Source: DATKBT01 sp035546295
GTDB lineage: Bacteria; Acidobacteriota; Thermoanaerobaculia; Multivoradales; Multivoraceae
NCBI GenBank assembly: GCA_035546295.1
Contig: DATKBT010000074.1
Span: 1-27,191 of the forward strand
Direction of reading: 5' to 3'
DNA: 27,191 nt
Positions 18,929-26,376 of this stretch are shown here, in pieces. The translations under genes were made by a program, and so were the position numbers. The notes beneath the pieces are model-generated. The model did no database searches and was not told where the DNA came from. It saw only the letters and a program-made list of their open reading frames with translations. Positions within the stretch are counted from its first letter, which is position 1. Every line of letters starts with the position of its first letter.

Positions 18929-20598
18929 GCACGGCCGGAGCGCCTGGACGGCAGGTCGACGTCGCGATCGTGGGGTCGGGGTTCGCGGGCTCGATCTTGG
19001 CTCGGGCGCTGCGCGCCAGCGGCCTGGAGGTCGCTCTGCTCGAACGGGGTCGCCATCCCCGCTTCGCGCTCGGCGAGTCGACCACGCCGCTCGCCAACCT
19101 CGCGCTCGAGCGTCTCGCGATGCGCTACGAGCTGCCCGATCTGTGGGAGCTCGCGGCGCACGGCCGATGGCTCGAGTCGTTCCCCGGCCTGCGCCGGGGG
19201 CTCAAGCGCGGCTTCACCTTCTATCGACAGCCGACCGGCCGGCGCCATCGCGGCTCCCGCTCGGAGCGCCTCCTGGTTGCGGCCTCGCCCAACGACGAGG
19301 TCGCCGACACCCACTGGCTGCGCGCCGACGTCGACGCGCACCTGGTGAAGCGGGCGCAGACCGAAGGCGTCCTGTACCGGGACGGCGTCGAGGTGGAGCT
19401 GTTCGAGCTCGACGAGGGTGGCGGCGAGATCGCGGTGTCGAGCGGCGGGGTCGGCGGCCGGTCGACCGAGGACCTGCGCCTGCGCTGCCGCTTCCTGGTC
19501 GACGCTTCGGGAGCCGGCGGCTTCCTGGCGCGCGCCCTCGAGCTGCCTCCACATCCGGCGCCGATGCGCTTCGCCAGCCGGCTGGTCTTCGCGCACTTCG
19601 AGGGGGTGCCGAGGTTCGCCGAGGTCGAGCCGGAGGCCGAGAGCGGCGACCCGTACCCAGCCGATCGGGCGGCCGTCCACCACCTCCTCGACGTCGGCTG
19701 GATGTACCAGCTCCGCTTCGACGACGAGTCGATCAGCGCCGGCCTGCTGGTCGATCCGCAACGTACCGCCGCGCTCGGGCTCGAGCTCGAGTGGGACGAC
19801 CCCGGCTCGGTCTGGTCGAGCCTGGTCTCGCGCCACCCCAGCCTGGAGCGCCAGCTCCGGGAGGCGCGTCCGCTGCGCGAGATCGCGGCGAGCCCCGGGG
19901 CGATCCAGCGCCGCCTGGCACGCGCGGCGGGTGCGCGCTGGGCGATGCTGCCGCAGGCCTACGCTTCCTTCGACGCCCTGTTCTCGACCGGCATCGCCTG
20001 GAGCCTGGTGGCGGTCGAGCGGCTGGCGGCGTCGCTCGGCACGATGGCGCGGTCGTGCTCGAGCGCCGGCGAGCTGCCCGGAGTCCGCGAATACGAGCGG
20101 CGGCTGAGCCTCGAGGCCGATCAGCTCGAACGGCTGCTGACCCTCGGCTATCGTCATCTGGACGACTTCGAGCGTTTCGTCGAGAGCAGCCTCCTCTACT
20201 TCGCGCTGACGAGCTTCGCGGAGACGCGGCAGCGCCTGCTCGAGCCCGGCGCCGAGCCGAGCTGCCGCGTCGAAGGGCTGGATCCTGCCTGGGCCTGGGA
20301 CGGTTTCCTCTCGGCGCTCGATCCGGTGGGGGTCGAGCTGCTGGAGCGAGCTTGCCGGCTCTCCTCGGGGCCGAGCGCGCTCGACGCCGACTCCTACCGG
20401 AGCTGCATCCGCTCGGCGATCGCGCCCCGCAACGTCGCGGGGCTGGGCGATCCAGAGCGGCACCCCCTCTATCCAGTCGACCCGGAGGCCATCATCGCGG
20501 CTGCCGGCCGCCTCGGGATCGAGCGCGCCGAGGCCCGCCGGTTGCTGCCCCGCTTGCTCAGCCCTCGCCGGTTCCCAGCCCTGATCAGGCAGCCCTGA
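18925..20598 (+). CDS. FAD-dependent oxidoreductase, halogenase superfamily
   Basis: The 557-residue protein starts at GTG 18925, overlapping the radical SAM stop by four bases. It has the Rossmann FAD motif VAIVGSGFAGSIL (G17-x-G19-x-x-G22), the ribose-binding Glu40 in ALLERG, and GESTTP at 50-55, the counterpart of the GEATIP-type motif of flavin-dependent halogenases. LKRGFTFYRQ may hold the lysine position of halogenases. The halogenase WxWxIP motif is missing: the equivalent region reads GWMYQLRF. Hence it is better called a flavoprotein monooxygenase or dehydrogenase of the tryptophan halogenase superfamily. The C-terminal third is helical and lacks known motifs. The stop codon lies inside a 14-bp tandem repeat array. 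Its substrate is presumably supplied by the two preceding enzymes. Confidence 0.85.
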   Translation: MSTAGAPGRQVDVAIVGSGFAGSILARALRASGLEVALLERGRHPRFALGESTTPLANLALERLAMRYELPDLWELAAHGRWLESFPGLRRGLKRGFTFYRQPTGRRHRGSRSERLLVAASPNDEVADTHWLRADVDAHLVKRAQTEGVLYRDGVEVELFELDEGGGEIAVSSGGVGGRSTEDLRLRCRFLVDASGAGGFLARALELPPHPAPMRFASRLVFAHFEGVPRFAEVEPEAESGDPYPADRAAVHHLLDVGWMYQLRFDDESISAGLLVDPQRTAALGLELEWDDPGSVWSSLVSRHPSLERQLREARPLREIAASPGAIQRRLARAAGARWAMLPQAYASFDALFSTGIAWSLVAVERLAASLGTMARSCSSAGELPGVREYERRLSLEADQLERLLTLGYRHLDDFERFVESSLLYFALTSFAETRQRLLEPGAEPSCRVEGLDPAWAWDGFLSALDPVGVELLERACRLSSGPSALDADSYRSCIRSAIAPRNVAGLGDPERHPLYPVDPEAIIAAAGRLGIERAEARRLLPRLLSPRRFPALIRQP

Positions 20599-20647
20599 CC
20601 ACGAAGCCCTGACCACGAAGCCCTGACCTCGAAGCCCTGACCACGAA
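20578..20647. repeat. Five 14-bp tandem repeats spanning the flavoprotein stop codon
   Basis: Units of 14 bp (GCCCTGACCACGAA consensus) begin at 20578, 20592, 20606, 20620 and 20634, with a partial sixth at 20648. The first is degenerate and codes for the last residues of the flavoprotein; the second supplies its TGA at 20596-20598. Because 14 is not a multiple of three, successive TGA triplets (20596, 20610, 20624) stop all three forward frames. The remaining gap to tmk at 20756 shows only a -10-like site. Confidence 0.9.
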
Positions 20648-20740
20648 GCCTGAGCAGACCGCCGCCTTCGGCCGAACCGCAGCCGCGCCAGCGGATTGGC
20701 TCGTCCATGGTCCGAGGGCAGACGCCGGTCGAGGGGCTGC

Positions 20741-20746
20741 TAGATT
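20741..20746 (+). promoter_or_regulatory. -10 element of tmk (near-leaderless)
   Basis: TAGATT lies 10 bases before the tmk ATG at 20756, so transcription should begin 0-3 bases before the start codon. There is no Shine-Dalgarno in the intervening bases, in agreement with a leaderless mRNA. The -35 is unclear. Confidence 0.45.
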
Positions 20747-20755
20747 CGCCGCGCC

Positions 20756-21439
20756 ATGGCAGGCCCCCTCTTCGTCACCTTCGAAGGCCTCGACGGCAGC
20801 GGCAAGACCTCCCACCTGCGTGCTCTTGCGCAGCGGCTGCGCTCGCGCGACCTGGCGCTCACCTGCACCCACGAGCCCGGCGGCACTGAGCTCGGGGACG
20901 CGCTGCGGTCCCTGTTCAAGGACCGGCGCTGGCCCGACCTCGACGGCCGCGTCGAGCTCATGCTGCTGTTCGCCAGCCGGCGCCAGCACCTGCTCGAGGT
21001 GATCGAGCCGGCGCTGGCCGCGGGGAGGCACGTCCTGTGCGACCGCTTCACCGACTCGACCCTGGCCTACCAGGGCGCTGGGCGCGAGGTCGACCTCGAC
21101 ACGATCCTGGCCATCGATCGGGTGGCCACCGGATGCCGTCGACCCGATCGCACTCTGCTTCTCGATCTCGAGCCCGAGCAGGCGCGCGCGCGCCGGCAGG
21201 TTTCGAGCCGGAAGCCCGGCGCCGCGCCGCCGGATCGCCTCGACGACCTGGACCTGGGCTTCTATCGGCGGGTCCGAGAGCGCTACCTCGAGCTGGCGCG
21301 GGCCGAGCCCGAGCGCTTCGTGGTGATCGACGCTGCGGGCGAGCGGGCGCTGACGGCTGCCCAGATCGACGAGGCGCTGGGCGACCTCGAACCGACCCGA
21401 GCGCGCCGCCATGCCCGCGAGGCGGGAGGTCCGTCCTGA
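20756..21439 (+). CDS. tmk: Thymidylate kinase
   Basis: The 227-residue enzyme phosphorylates dTMP to dTDP for DNA synthesis in the cytoplasm. It has the P-loop FEGLDGSGKTS (residues 9-19), the EPGGT motif of the substrate site, and the DRF motif in LCDRFTDSTLAYQG with the YQG that contacts thymine. The LID region RARRQ... and a C-terminal VIDA segment follow. Its length is slightly above the usual 205-215. ATG 20756 is the natural start of the MAGPLFVTFEGLDG N-terminus. It is followed immediately by holB, a pairing common in bacteria, with the start of holB overlapping its stop codon. Confidence 0.96.
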   Translation: MAGPLFVTFEGLDGSGKTSHLRALAQRLRSRDLALTCTHEPGGTELGDALRSLFKDRRWPDLDGRVELMLLFASRRQHLLEVIEPALAAGRHVLCDRFTDSTLAYQGAGREVDLDTILAIDRVATGCRRPDRTLLLDLEPEQARARRQVSSRKPGAAPPDRLDDLDLGFYRRVRERYLELARAEPERFVVIDAAGERALTAAQIDEALGDLEPTRARRHAREAGGPS

Positions 21440-22347
21440 CCGGCTCCGGCGACGTCGCCGAGCGCCCGGAGCTTCCCGGCAGCCTCGATCCGCTCCTCGA
21501 TCTCGCGCGGCGCGGCCGGCTGTACCCGGGCGTCATCCTGCACGGCAGCTCGGAGCCGGTCCGGCGCCGCGCCGCCATCGAGCTCGGGCGCACGCTGCTG
21601 TGCGAAGCCGAAGCCGAGCGGCGGCCGTGCCGGTCGTGCCGTCACTGTCGCCGGATCCGCCTGCCCGAGGACGAGCGGACGGGTTTCCATCCCGACCTGA
21701 TCTGGGTCGACCGGGATCTGCGGACCTCGACCTCGGTCGAGGCGGTGCGCACGGCCCTCAGGAACGCCCAGCTGCGCCCCTTCGAGGCGCGCGGGCAGGT
21801 GTTCGTCGTCGCGGCCGCCGAGACGCTGAGCGCGGGAGCCGAGAACGCGCTGCTCAAGCACCTCGAGGAGCCCGCCGAGACCTGCCCGCGCCACTTCCTG
21901 CTGCTGGCGCCGTCATCGGCGGATCTGCTGCCGACCCTGCGCAGCCGCTCGCTGTCGAGCTACCTCGGTCTACCCTTCCAGCTCGACCGCGCCGGCGAGG
22001 AGGCGGTAGCGCTGCGGTCCCGGCTCGGCGACGCGCTGGCCGGCTTCCGCGAGCACCGCGCCGGCGTCTACCTGCTCGTCTTCGCACGTCTCCTGCTCGA
22101 CGCCCAACGCTGGGACGATCCGCGTGGTGCAGCGCCCTGGATCCGCTCGGCGGCGCTGTGCGTCGACCTCGCGGCGGAGGCGCCGGCGCGCGAGGATGCC
22201 TCGCGACTGCTGCGCCTGGCGCAGGAGCTGCTCGAGGAGAGCGAGGCGCGGCTGCGCGGCGTGCCGGCGCAACGCATCCTCGAGGGGGTGGTCAGCCGGT
22301 GCCTGTCGGGCGAGCGTTCGCCGACCGTGACCGCGGCGGTGGGATGA
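21436..22347 (+). CDS. holB: DNA polymerase III delta' subunit, probable CTG start
   Basis: The 303-residue protein is the clamp-loader delta' subunit. It has the AAA+ fold with a degenerate P-loop region (GVILHGSSEPVRRRAAIELG, no GKT), the zinc-binding cysteines CRSCRHC, DLIWVD, and the sensor/helix pattern AENALLKHLEEPAE, then LPTLRSRS. The usual SRC motif reads SRS. It cannot bind ATP productively, as expected for delta'. No ATG, GTG or TTG start fits. CTG at 21436 lies six bases after GGGAGG (21424-21429) and overlaps the tmk stop as CTGA, so I take it as the start. A longer start would run inside tmk in another frame. It acts with the tau/gamma and delta subunits, encoded elsewhere. Confidence 0.88.
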   Translation: MTGSGDVAERPELPGSLDPLLDLARRGRLYPGVILHGSSEPVRRRAAIELGRTLLCEAEAERRPCRSCRHCRRIRLPEDERTGFHPDLIWVDRDLRTSTSVEAVRTALRNAQLRPFEARGQVFVVAAAETLSAGAENALLKHLEEPAETCPRHFLLLAPSSADLLPTLRSRSLSSYLGLPFQLDRAGEEAVALRSRLGDALAGFREHRAGVYLLVFARLLLDAQRWDDPRGAAPWIRSAALCVDLAAEAPAREDASRLLRLAQELLEESEARLRGVPAQRILEGVVSRCLSGERSPTVTAAVG

Positions 22348-22349
22348 GC

Positions 22350-22410
22350 TGATAGCATCGGCGCTCCCGCGGCGGAGGCGATCCTCGCTCTAACGACTCC
22401 AGCCTCCGCC
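22350..22410 (+). promoter_or_regulatory. Extended -10 and inverted repeat upstream of the DsbA-like gene
   Basis: TG at 22350-22351 followed after one base by TAGCAT (22353-22358) forms an extended -10 motif just after holB. Then GGCGGAGGC (22371-22379) and GCCTCCGCC (22402-22410) make a 9-bp inverted repeat around 22 bases. The leader to ATG 22503 would be about 138 bases. The stem may regulate the transcript or end holB read-through. Confidence 0.35.
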
Positions 22411-22502
22411 CCCGAAATCACGCCCCTCCGGTGCGCTCGCGTGAAGCGAGCCGCCGCGTCCTCTGCTCGCGGGTCCCCCCGCGATGGCGACCAGGAGAGA
22501 CC

Positions 22503-23603
22503 ATGTCCCACTCCGAGCTCCCCTCCGATTCCGATTCCCGAGCGGCCCGGTCGCCGACGTGGCGCGTCGTGCTGGTCGCCGTCGTCGCGTTCGCGGCCGT
22601 GCTCGTGCTGATGCGCCTCGACGGCAACCTGGCAGTCGCGGCGGCGGCCGGCGACGACGACCCGGCGGCGAGCGTCGAGGGCGCCCCGATTCCCCTCTCC
22701 GCCGTCACCGATCGCGCCGCGGAGCAGCTCCAGGCGGTCGAGACCCAGCGGCTCCAGTGCGAGGCGCAGGCCGAGAAGAGCCGCCACGGCGTGCTGGCCA
22801 ACACGCTCGAGGCCCTGGTCCGCGAGAGGCTCGTCGAGCTGGCGGCCGGCTCCGATCAGAAGCCGTCGGAGTGGTTGGCGCTGGAGCGCACGCGCCGGGC
22901 CGACGCGGTGACCGACGAGGACGTGAACGCCTGGTTCACCCAGAATCAGAGCCGCCTGCAGCGCGGTACGACGCTGGCCCAGATCGAGCCGCAGGTGCGG
23001 GAGTTCCTCGCTCAGCAGTCGCTCTACGACGAGCTCAAGGAGGAGTTCGACGTCGACTACCTGCTCGATGCGTACCGGGTCGACATCGCCGAAGCCGAGG
23101 GCCGTCCCTCCAAGGGGCCGGCGAACGCCAAGATCACGCTGGTCGAGTATTCCGACTTCGAATGCCCCTACTGCCGTCAGGTGGTGCCTTCCATTCAGCA
23201 GGTGATGGACAAGTACGGCGACAAGATCCGGGTCGAGTACCGGCAGTTCCCGCTGACCAGCATCCATCCCAACGCCATGGCCGCCGCCCGAGCTTCGCTG
23301 TGCGCCAACGAGCAGGGCAAGTTCTGGGAGATGCACGACCTGATGTTCGAGGAGCAGAAGGAGCTGGCGGTGCCGCAGCTCAAGGAGAAGGCGGGCAGGC
23401 TCGGTCTCGACCAGGCGGCGTTCGACGCCTGCATGGACGGGGACCGGTTCTCCGACGTGATCGAAGAGGACCTGCGCTCCGGCTCGCTCGCGGGGGTGAC
23501 CGGCACTCCCGCGATGTTCGTCAACGGCCGTCCGCTGTCGGGAGCGGTCGATGCCGCCGCCCTCTCCGAGATCATCGACGAGGAGCTCGAGAGCGGGAGC
23601 TGA
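22503..23603 (+). CDS. Membrane-anchored DsbA/DsbG-type thioredoxin-fold oxidoreductase
   Basis: The 366-residue protein starts at ATG 22503 after AGGAGA. A single N-terminal membrane helix (about residues 20-38, WRVVLVAVVAFAAVLVLM) should place the rest in the periplasm. Residues 60-190 form a helical SurA/parvulin-like N-terminal domain with DEDVNAWFTQN. From about 205 comes a DsbA-family thioredoxin domain: ITLVEYSDFECPYCRQVVP, with active-site C221-P-Y-C224, a DsbA-type helical insertion, and the cis-Pro loop VTGTPAMFVNGRPL. It probably forms or isomerises disulfides in exported proteins, or reduces them if paired with a reductant. Fusion of a SurA-like domain to DsbA is known in other bacteria with high GC. 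No DsbB/VKOR partner is nearby. Confidence 0.9.
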   Translation: MSHSELPSDSDSRAARSPTWRVVLVAVVAFAAVLVLMRLDGNLAVAAAAGDDDPAASVEGAPIPLSAVTDRAAEQLQAVETQRLQCEAQAEKSRHGVLANTLEALVRERLVELAAGSDQKPSEWLALERTRRADAVTDEDVNAWFTQNQSRLQRGTTLAQIEPQVREFLAQQSLYDELKEEFDVDYLLDAYRVDIAEAEGRPSKGPANAKITLVEYSDFECPYCRQVVPSIQQVMDKYGDKIRVEYRQFPLTSIHPNAMAAARASLCANEQGKFWEMHDLMFEEQKELAVPQLKEKAGRLGLDQAAFDACMDGDRFSDVIEEDLRSGSLAGVTGTPAMFVNGRPLSGAVDAAALSEIIDEELESGS

Positions 23604-23836
23604 CCGGCTCGGGAGCCTCGCCGCGGCAGAGTGCCCTTCGCCGGCAGCACGACTGCGGCGGTCTCCACCCACCGGTTGGTAGCACTGGAGCGTACAAAAG
23701 GCCTCGAAGCGGTGTAGCAGCTCGGCCTCCGTGCCGGCTCGGTCCATCCACGAACGGGGAAGCGGAAGGTCGCGCGCGAGACGAGCCGCGGTCGGCACGC
23801 GGGGCTCGAGCGCGGGCGGGGCGCTTCGAATCGACC

Positions 23837-25306
23837 ATGGAGCACGAGAGCAGCGCGGACGATGCGGTCGAGGAGCAGTGCTCCGAGGCCCGTCGCGTTC
23901 TGCGGCGGGCGGCGGACCTCGCCGCCGACTACCTCGAAGGCTCCGAGCGCTATCGGGTATCGCCCGCCATCGAGCCGGGCGATGTCGCCGCCCGGCTCGC
24001 GGCCGAACCGCCGCCGCAGGGTGAAGAGTGGGACGCGATCTTCGGCGACTACCAGCGCCTGATCGAGCCCAACGTCACCCACTGGAACCACCCCGGCTTC
24101 CTCGCCTACTTCGCGACCACCGGCTCGCTGCCGGGAGTCGCCGCCGAGACGCTGTCCGCCGCCCTCAACGTCAACGCGATGCTGTGGAGCACGGCGCCGG
24201 CGGCGACCGAGCTGGAGGAGCGCGTCTGCGACTGGCTGCGTCAGATGCTGGAGCTGCCACCCCAATTCGTGGGCCACGTCAACGACACCGCCTCGGTCAG
24301 CACACTCCTGGCGCTGGCGGCGGCGCGCCACCGCTCGATGCCCGAAGCGCGCCAGCGGGGGCTCGCCGGTGCGCCGCCCATGAGCGTCTACTGTTCCGAC
24401 CAGGCCCACAGCTCGGTCGACAAGGCGATGATCGCCCTCGGTCTGGGCCTCGACGCGCTGCGGCGGATCGAGACCGACGATCGCTACCGCCTGCGCCCCG
24501 ACCGTCTCGCGGAGGCGATCGACCGCGACCGCGCTGCCGGCCTGCTCCCGATCGCGGTGGTGGCGACCGCGGGCACCACCTCGACGACCAGCATCGATCC
24601 CCTCCGTGCAGTGGCCGAGGTGTGCCGCGAGCGGGGCCTCTGGCTGCACGTCGATGCCGCCTACGCCGGCTGTGCCGCGATCTGCCCCGAGGTGAGGGAG
24701 CTGCTCGACGGGCTGGAGGAGGCCGACTCGATCGTCCTCAACCCGCACAAGTGGCTCTTCGTGCCGGTGGACTGCTCGGTCCTGCTCACTCGCGGCTACG
24801 ACGCGCTGCGCGCCGCCTTCCGCCTGGTTCCCGAGTACCTGCGAACCGATCGGGCCGAGGCGACCGATCTGATGGATCTCGGCGTCGCGCTGGGGCGCCG
24901 CTTTCGAGCACTCAAGCTGTGGATGGTGATCCGGCGCTTCGGCGTCGAGGGCCTGCGGGCCGAGATCCGCCGTCACCTCGAGCTCGCTCGCGAGCTCGCC
25001 GGCTGGTTCGCCGCCGAGCCCGGGTTCGAGCTGGCCGCCCCGGTTCCCCTGAGCGTCGTCTGCCTGCGCGCCGTCCCGCTGGACGGGAGCCCGCCGGCGG
25101 AGGAGCTCGACCGCTTCAACGTGGAGCTGATCGCCCGCGTCAATCGTCGGGGTGTGGTCGCACTCTCGCACACCCGCCTGCGCTGCGGCGTCGTCGTGCG
25201 GGTGGCGATCGGCAATCAGCGGACCGGGCGCCGTCACGTCCAGGCTGCGTTCGAGCAGCTCCGCGACGAGGCCGCGGCGCTGCGCGCGGAGTGGCGCTCC
25301 CGGTGA
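23837..25306 (+). CDS. PLP-dependent aromatic L-amino acid decarboxylase family
   Basis: This 489-residue protein is a group II pyridoxal phosphate decarboxylase. It carries THWNHPGFLAYF near residue 76, ETLSAALNVNAMLWSTAPAA, the cofactor-stacking His in SDQAHSSVDKA, VATAGTTSTTSIDPL, LHVDAAYAG, and the PLP lysine K305 in NPHKWLF. It ends with RVAIGNQRT. The pattern fits the tyrosine/DOPA/tryptophan decarboxylases rather than glutamate decarboxylase. It would release CO2 from an aromatic amino acid to give an amine such as tyramine or tryptamine. ATG 23837 has no clear ribosome site. The 233-bp gap before it shows nothing else I can support. It overlaps manC by four bases (GTGA), so it is co-translated with a sugar nucleotide gene. 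The true substrate is not certain. Confidence 0.93.
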   Translation: MEHESSADDAVEEQCSEARRVLRRAADLAADYLEGSERYRVSPAIEPGDVAARLAAEPPPQGEEWDAIFGDYQRLIEPNVTHWNHPGFLAYFATTGSLPGVAAETLSAALNVNAMLWSTAPAATELEERVCDWLRQMLELPPQFVGHVNDTASVSTLLALAAARHRSMPEARQRGLAGAPPMSVYCSDQAHSSVDKAMIALGLGLDALRRIETDDRYRLRPDRLAEAIDRDRAAGLLPIAVVATAGTTSTTSIDPLRAVAEVCRERGLWLHVDAAYAGCAAICPEVRELLDGLEEADSIVLNPHKWLFVPVDCSVLLTRGYDALRAAFRLVPEYLRTDRAEATDLMDLGVALGRRFRALKLWMVIRRFGVEGLRAEIRRHLELARELAGWFAAEPGFELAAPVPLSVVCLRAVPLDGSPPAEELDRFNVELIARVNRRGVVALSHTRLRCGVVVRVAIGNQRTGRRHVQAAFEQLRDEAAALRAEWRSR

Positions 25307-26376
25307 GCGGGACGTCACTCAATGCGCTGATCCTCGCGGGCGGGAGCGGGACCCGCTTCTGGCCGCTGTCGAGGCGCGATCGGCCGAAGCAGCTCCTTGC
25401 GCTCCAGGGAGACGGCAGCTTGCTGAGGTCGACCTTCGAGCGGCTGTCGCCGCTGGTCGGTCCAGAGGCCGTCTGGGTCTGCGCAACCCGACGCCTGGCC
25501 CAGGCGGTGCGCGACGAGCTGCCCGAGATCGAGCCGGGCCGCGTGCTGGCCGAGCCCGAGGGGCGCAACACCGCGCCCGCGATCGCCTGGTCGCTGGCCC
25601 GGCTTCCCGATGCCGCGCGCGAGCAGCCGCTCGCGGTCCTGCCTTCCGATCACTGGGTCGCGGATCCCGCCGCTTTCCGGCGGGCTCTCGAGCACGCCGC
25701 CGGCGAGGTCGCCGAGCGCGACGTCGTGCTCACGCTGGGGGTCACGCCCCACCGCCCCGAGACCGGCTATGGCTATCTCGAGCTGAGCAGGCAGCCGGGC
25801 CAGGGGCTCGACTCGATCCCCCTCGCGCGCTTCGTGGAGAAGCCCGACGCGGAGCGCGCACGCCGTTTCGTGGAGGCCGGGCGTTTCCTCTGGAACGCCG
25901 GGATCTTCGTCTTCCGTCCAAGGCGCCTGCTCGAGCTGCTCGCCCGGCACCAGCCCCAGATCGCGGCTCGTCTCGACGCGCTGGTCGGCGCTCGCGACGA
26001 TCCCGAGCGAGAGGCCGCCATCTACAGTGAGCTCCCTGCGCTGTCGATCGACACCGGGCTGATGGAGAAGCTCGACTCGATCGAGACCATCCCGCTGCGC
26101 TGCGGCTGGAGCGATCTCGGCTCCTGGGAGTCGCTGGCCGACACGATCGAGCCGGGCGACGCGAGCGGCAACCGGATCCGGGGAGAATGCGTGGCGGTCG
26201 AAGCCGGCGACAACCTGCTGTTCGCCGAGGCGGGCATGGTGGCCGTGATCGGCGTCAGCGGTCTGGCGGTGGTGCGCACCGGCGACGCCGTGCTGGTGAT
26301 GCCGCGGGAGCGCGCGCAGGACGTGCGACTGGTGGTGGAGGAGCTGCGTCGGCGGGGCCGCGGCGATCTGCTGTGA
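25303..26376 (+). CDS. manC: Mannose-1-phosphate guanylyltransferase
   Basis: The 357-residue cytoplasmic enzyme makes GDP-mannose from mannose-1-phosphate and GTP. It shows the nucleotidyltransferase signature LILAGGSGTRFWPLSR with RPKQLL, the PEGRNTAPAI loop, LPSDHW, TGYGYLE, FVEKPD, WNAGIFVF, SIDTGLMEK and WSDLGSW. It ends without the phosphomannose isomerase domain that longer type II enzymes carry, so it is the monofunctional form. GTG 25303 overlaps the decarboxylase stop, and its own stop overlaps the trmB start by four bases. GDP-mannose supports polysaccharide or glycolipid synthesis; no glycosyltransferases are in the window, so its pathway partner is elsewhere. Confidence 0.94.
   Translation: MSGTSLNALILAGGSGTRFWPLSRRDRPKQLLALQGDGSLLRSTFERLSPLVGPEAVWVCATRRLAQAVRDELPEIEPGRVLAEPEGRNTAPAIAWSLARLPDAAREQPLAVLPSDHWVADPAAFRRALEHAAGEVAERDVVLTLGVTPHRPETGYGYLELSRQPGQGLDSIPLARFVEKPDAERARRFVEAGRFLWNAGIFVFRPRRLLELLARHQPQIAARLDALVGARDDPEREAAIYSELPALSIDTGLMEKLDSIETIPLRCGWSDLGSWESLADTIEPGDASGNRIRGECVAVEAGDNLLFAEAGMVAVIGVSGLAVVRTGDAVLVMPRERAQDVRLVVEELRRRGRGDLL

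Noticed and set aside
18925..20598. Calling the flavoprotein a tryptophan halogenase
   Set aside because: The WxWxIP motif is absent, so only superfamily membership is supported.
18577..20616. 679-codon antisense frame over the flavoprotein gene
   Set aside because: No recognisable motif; the plus-strand protein has FAD motifs and an overlap with the upstream gene.
20578..20647. CRISPR array or iteron origin
   Set aside because: Units are 14 bp with no spacers, overlap a gene end, and no replication initiator gene is near.
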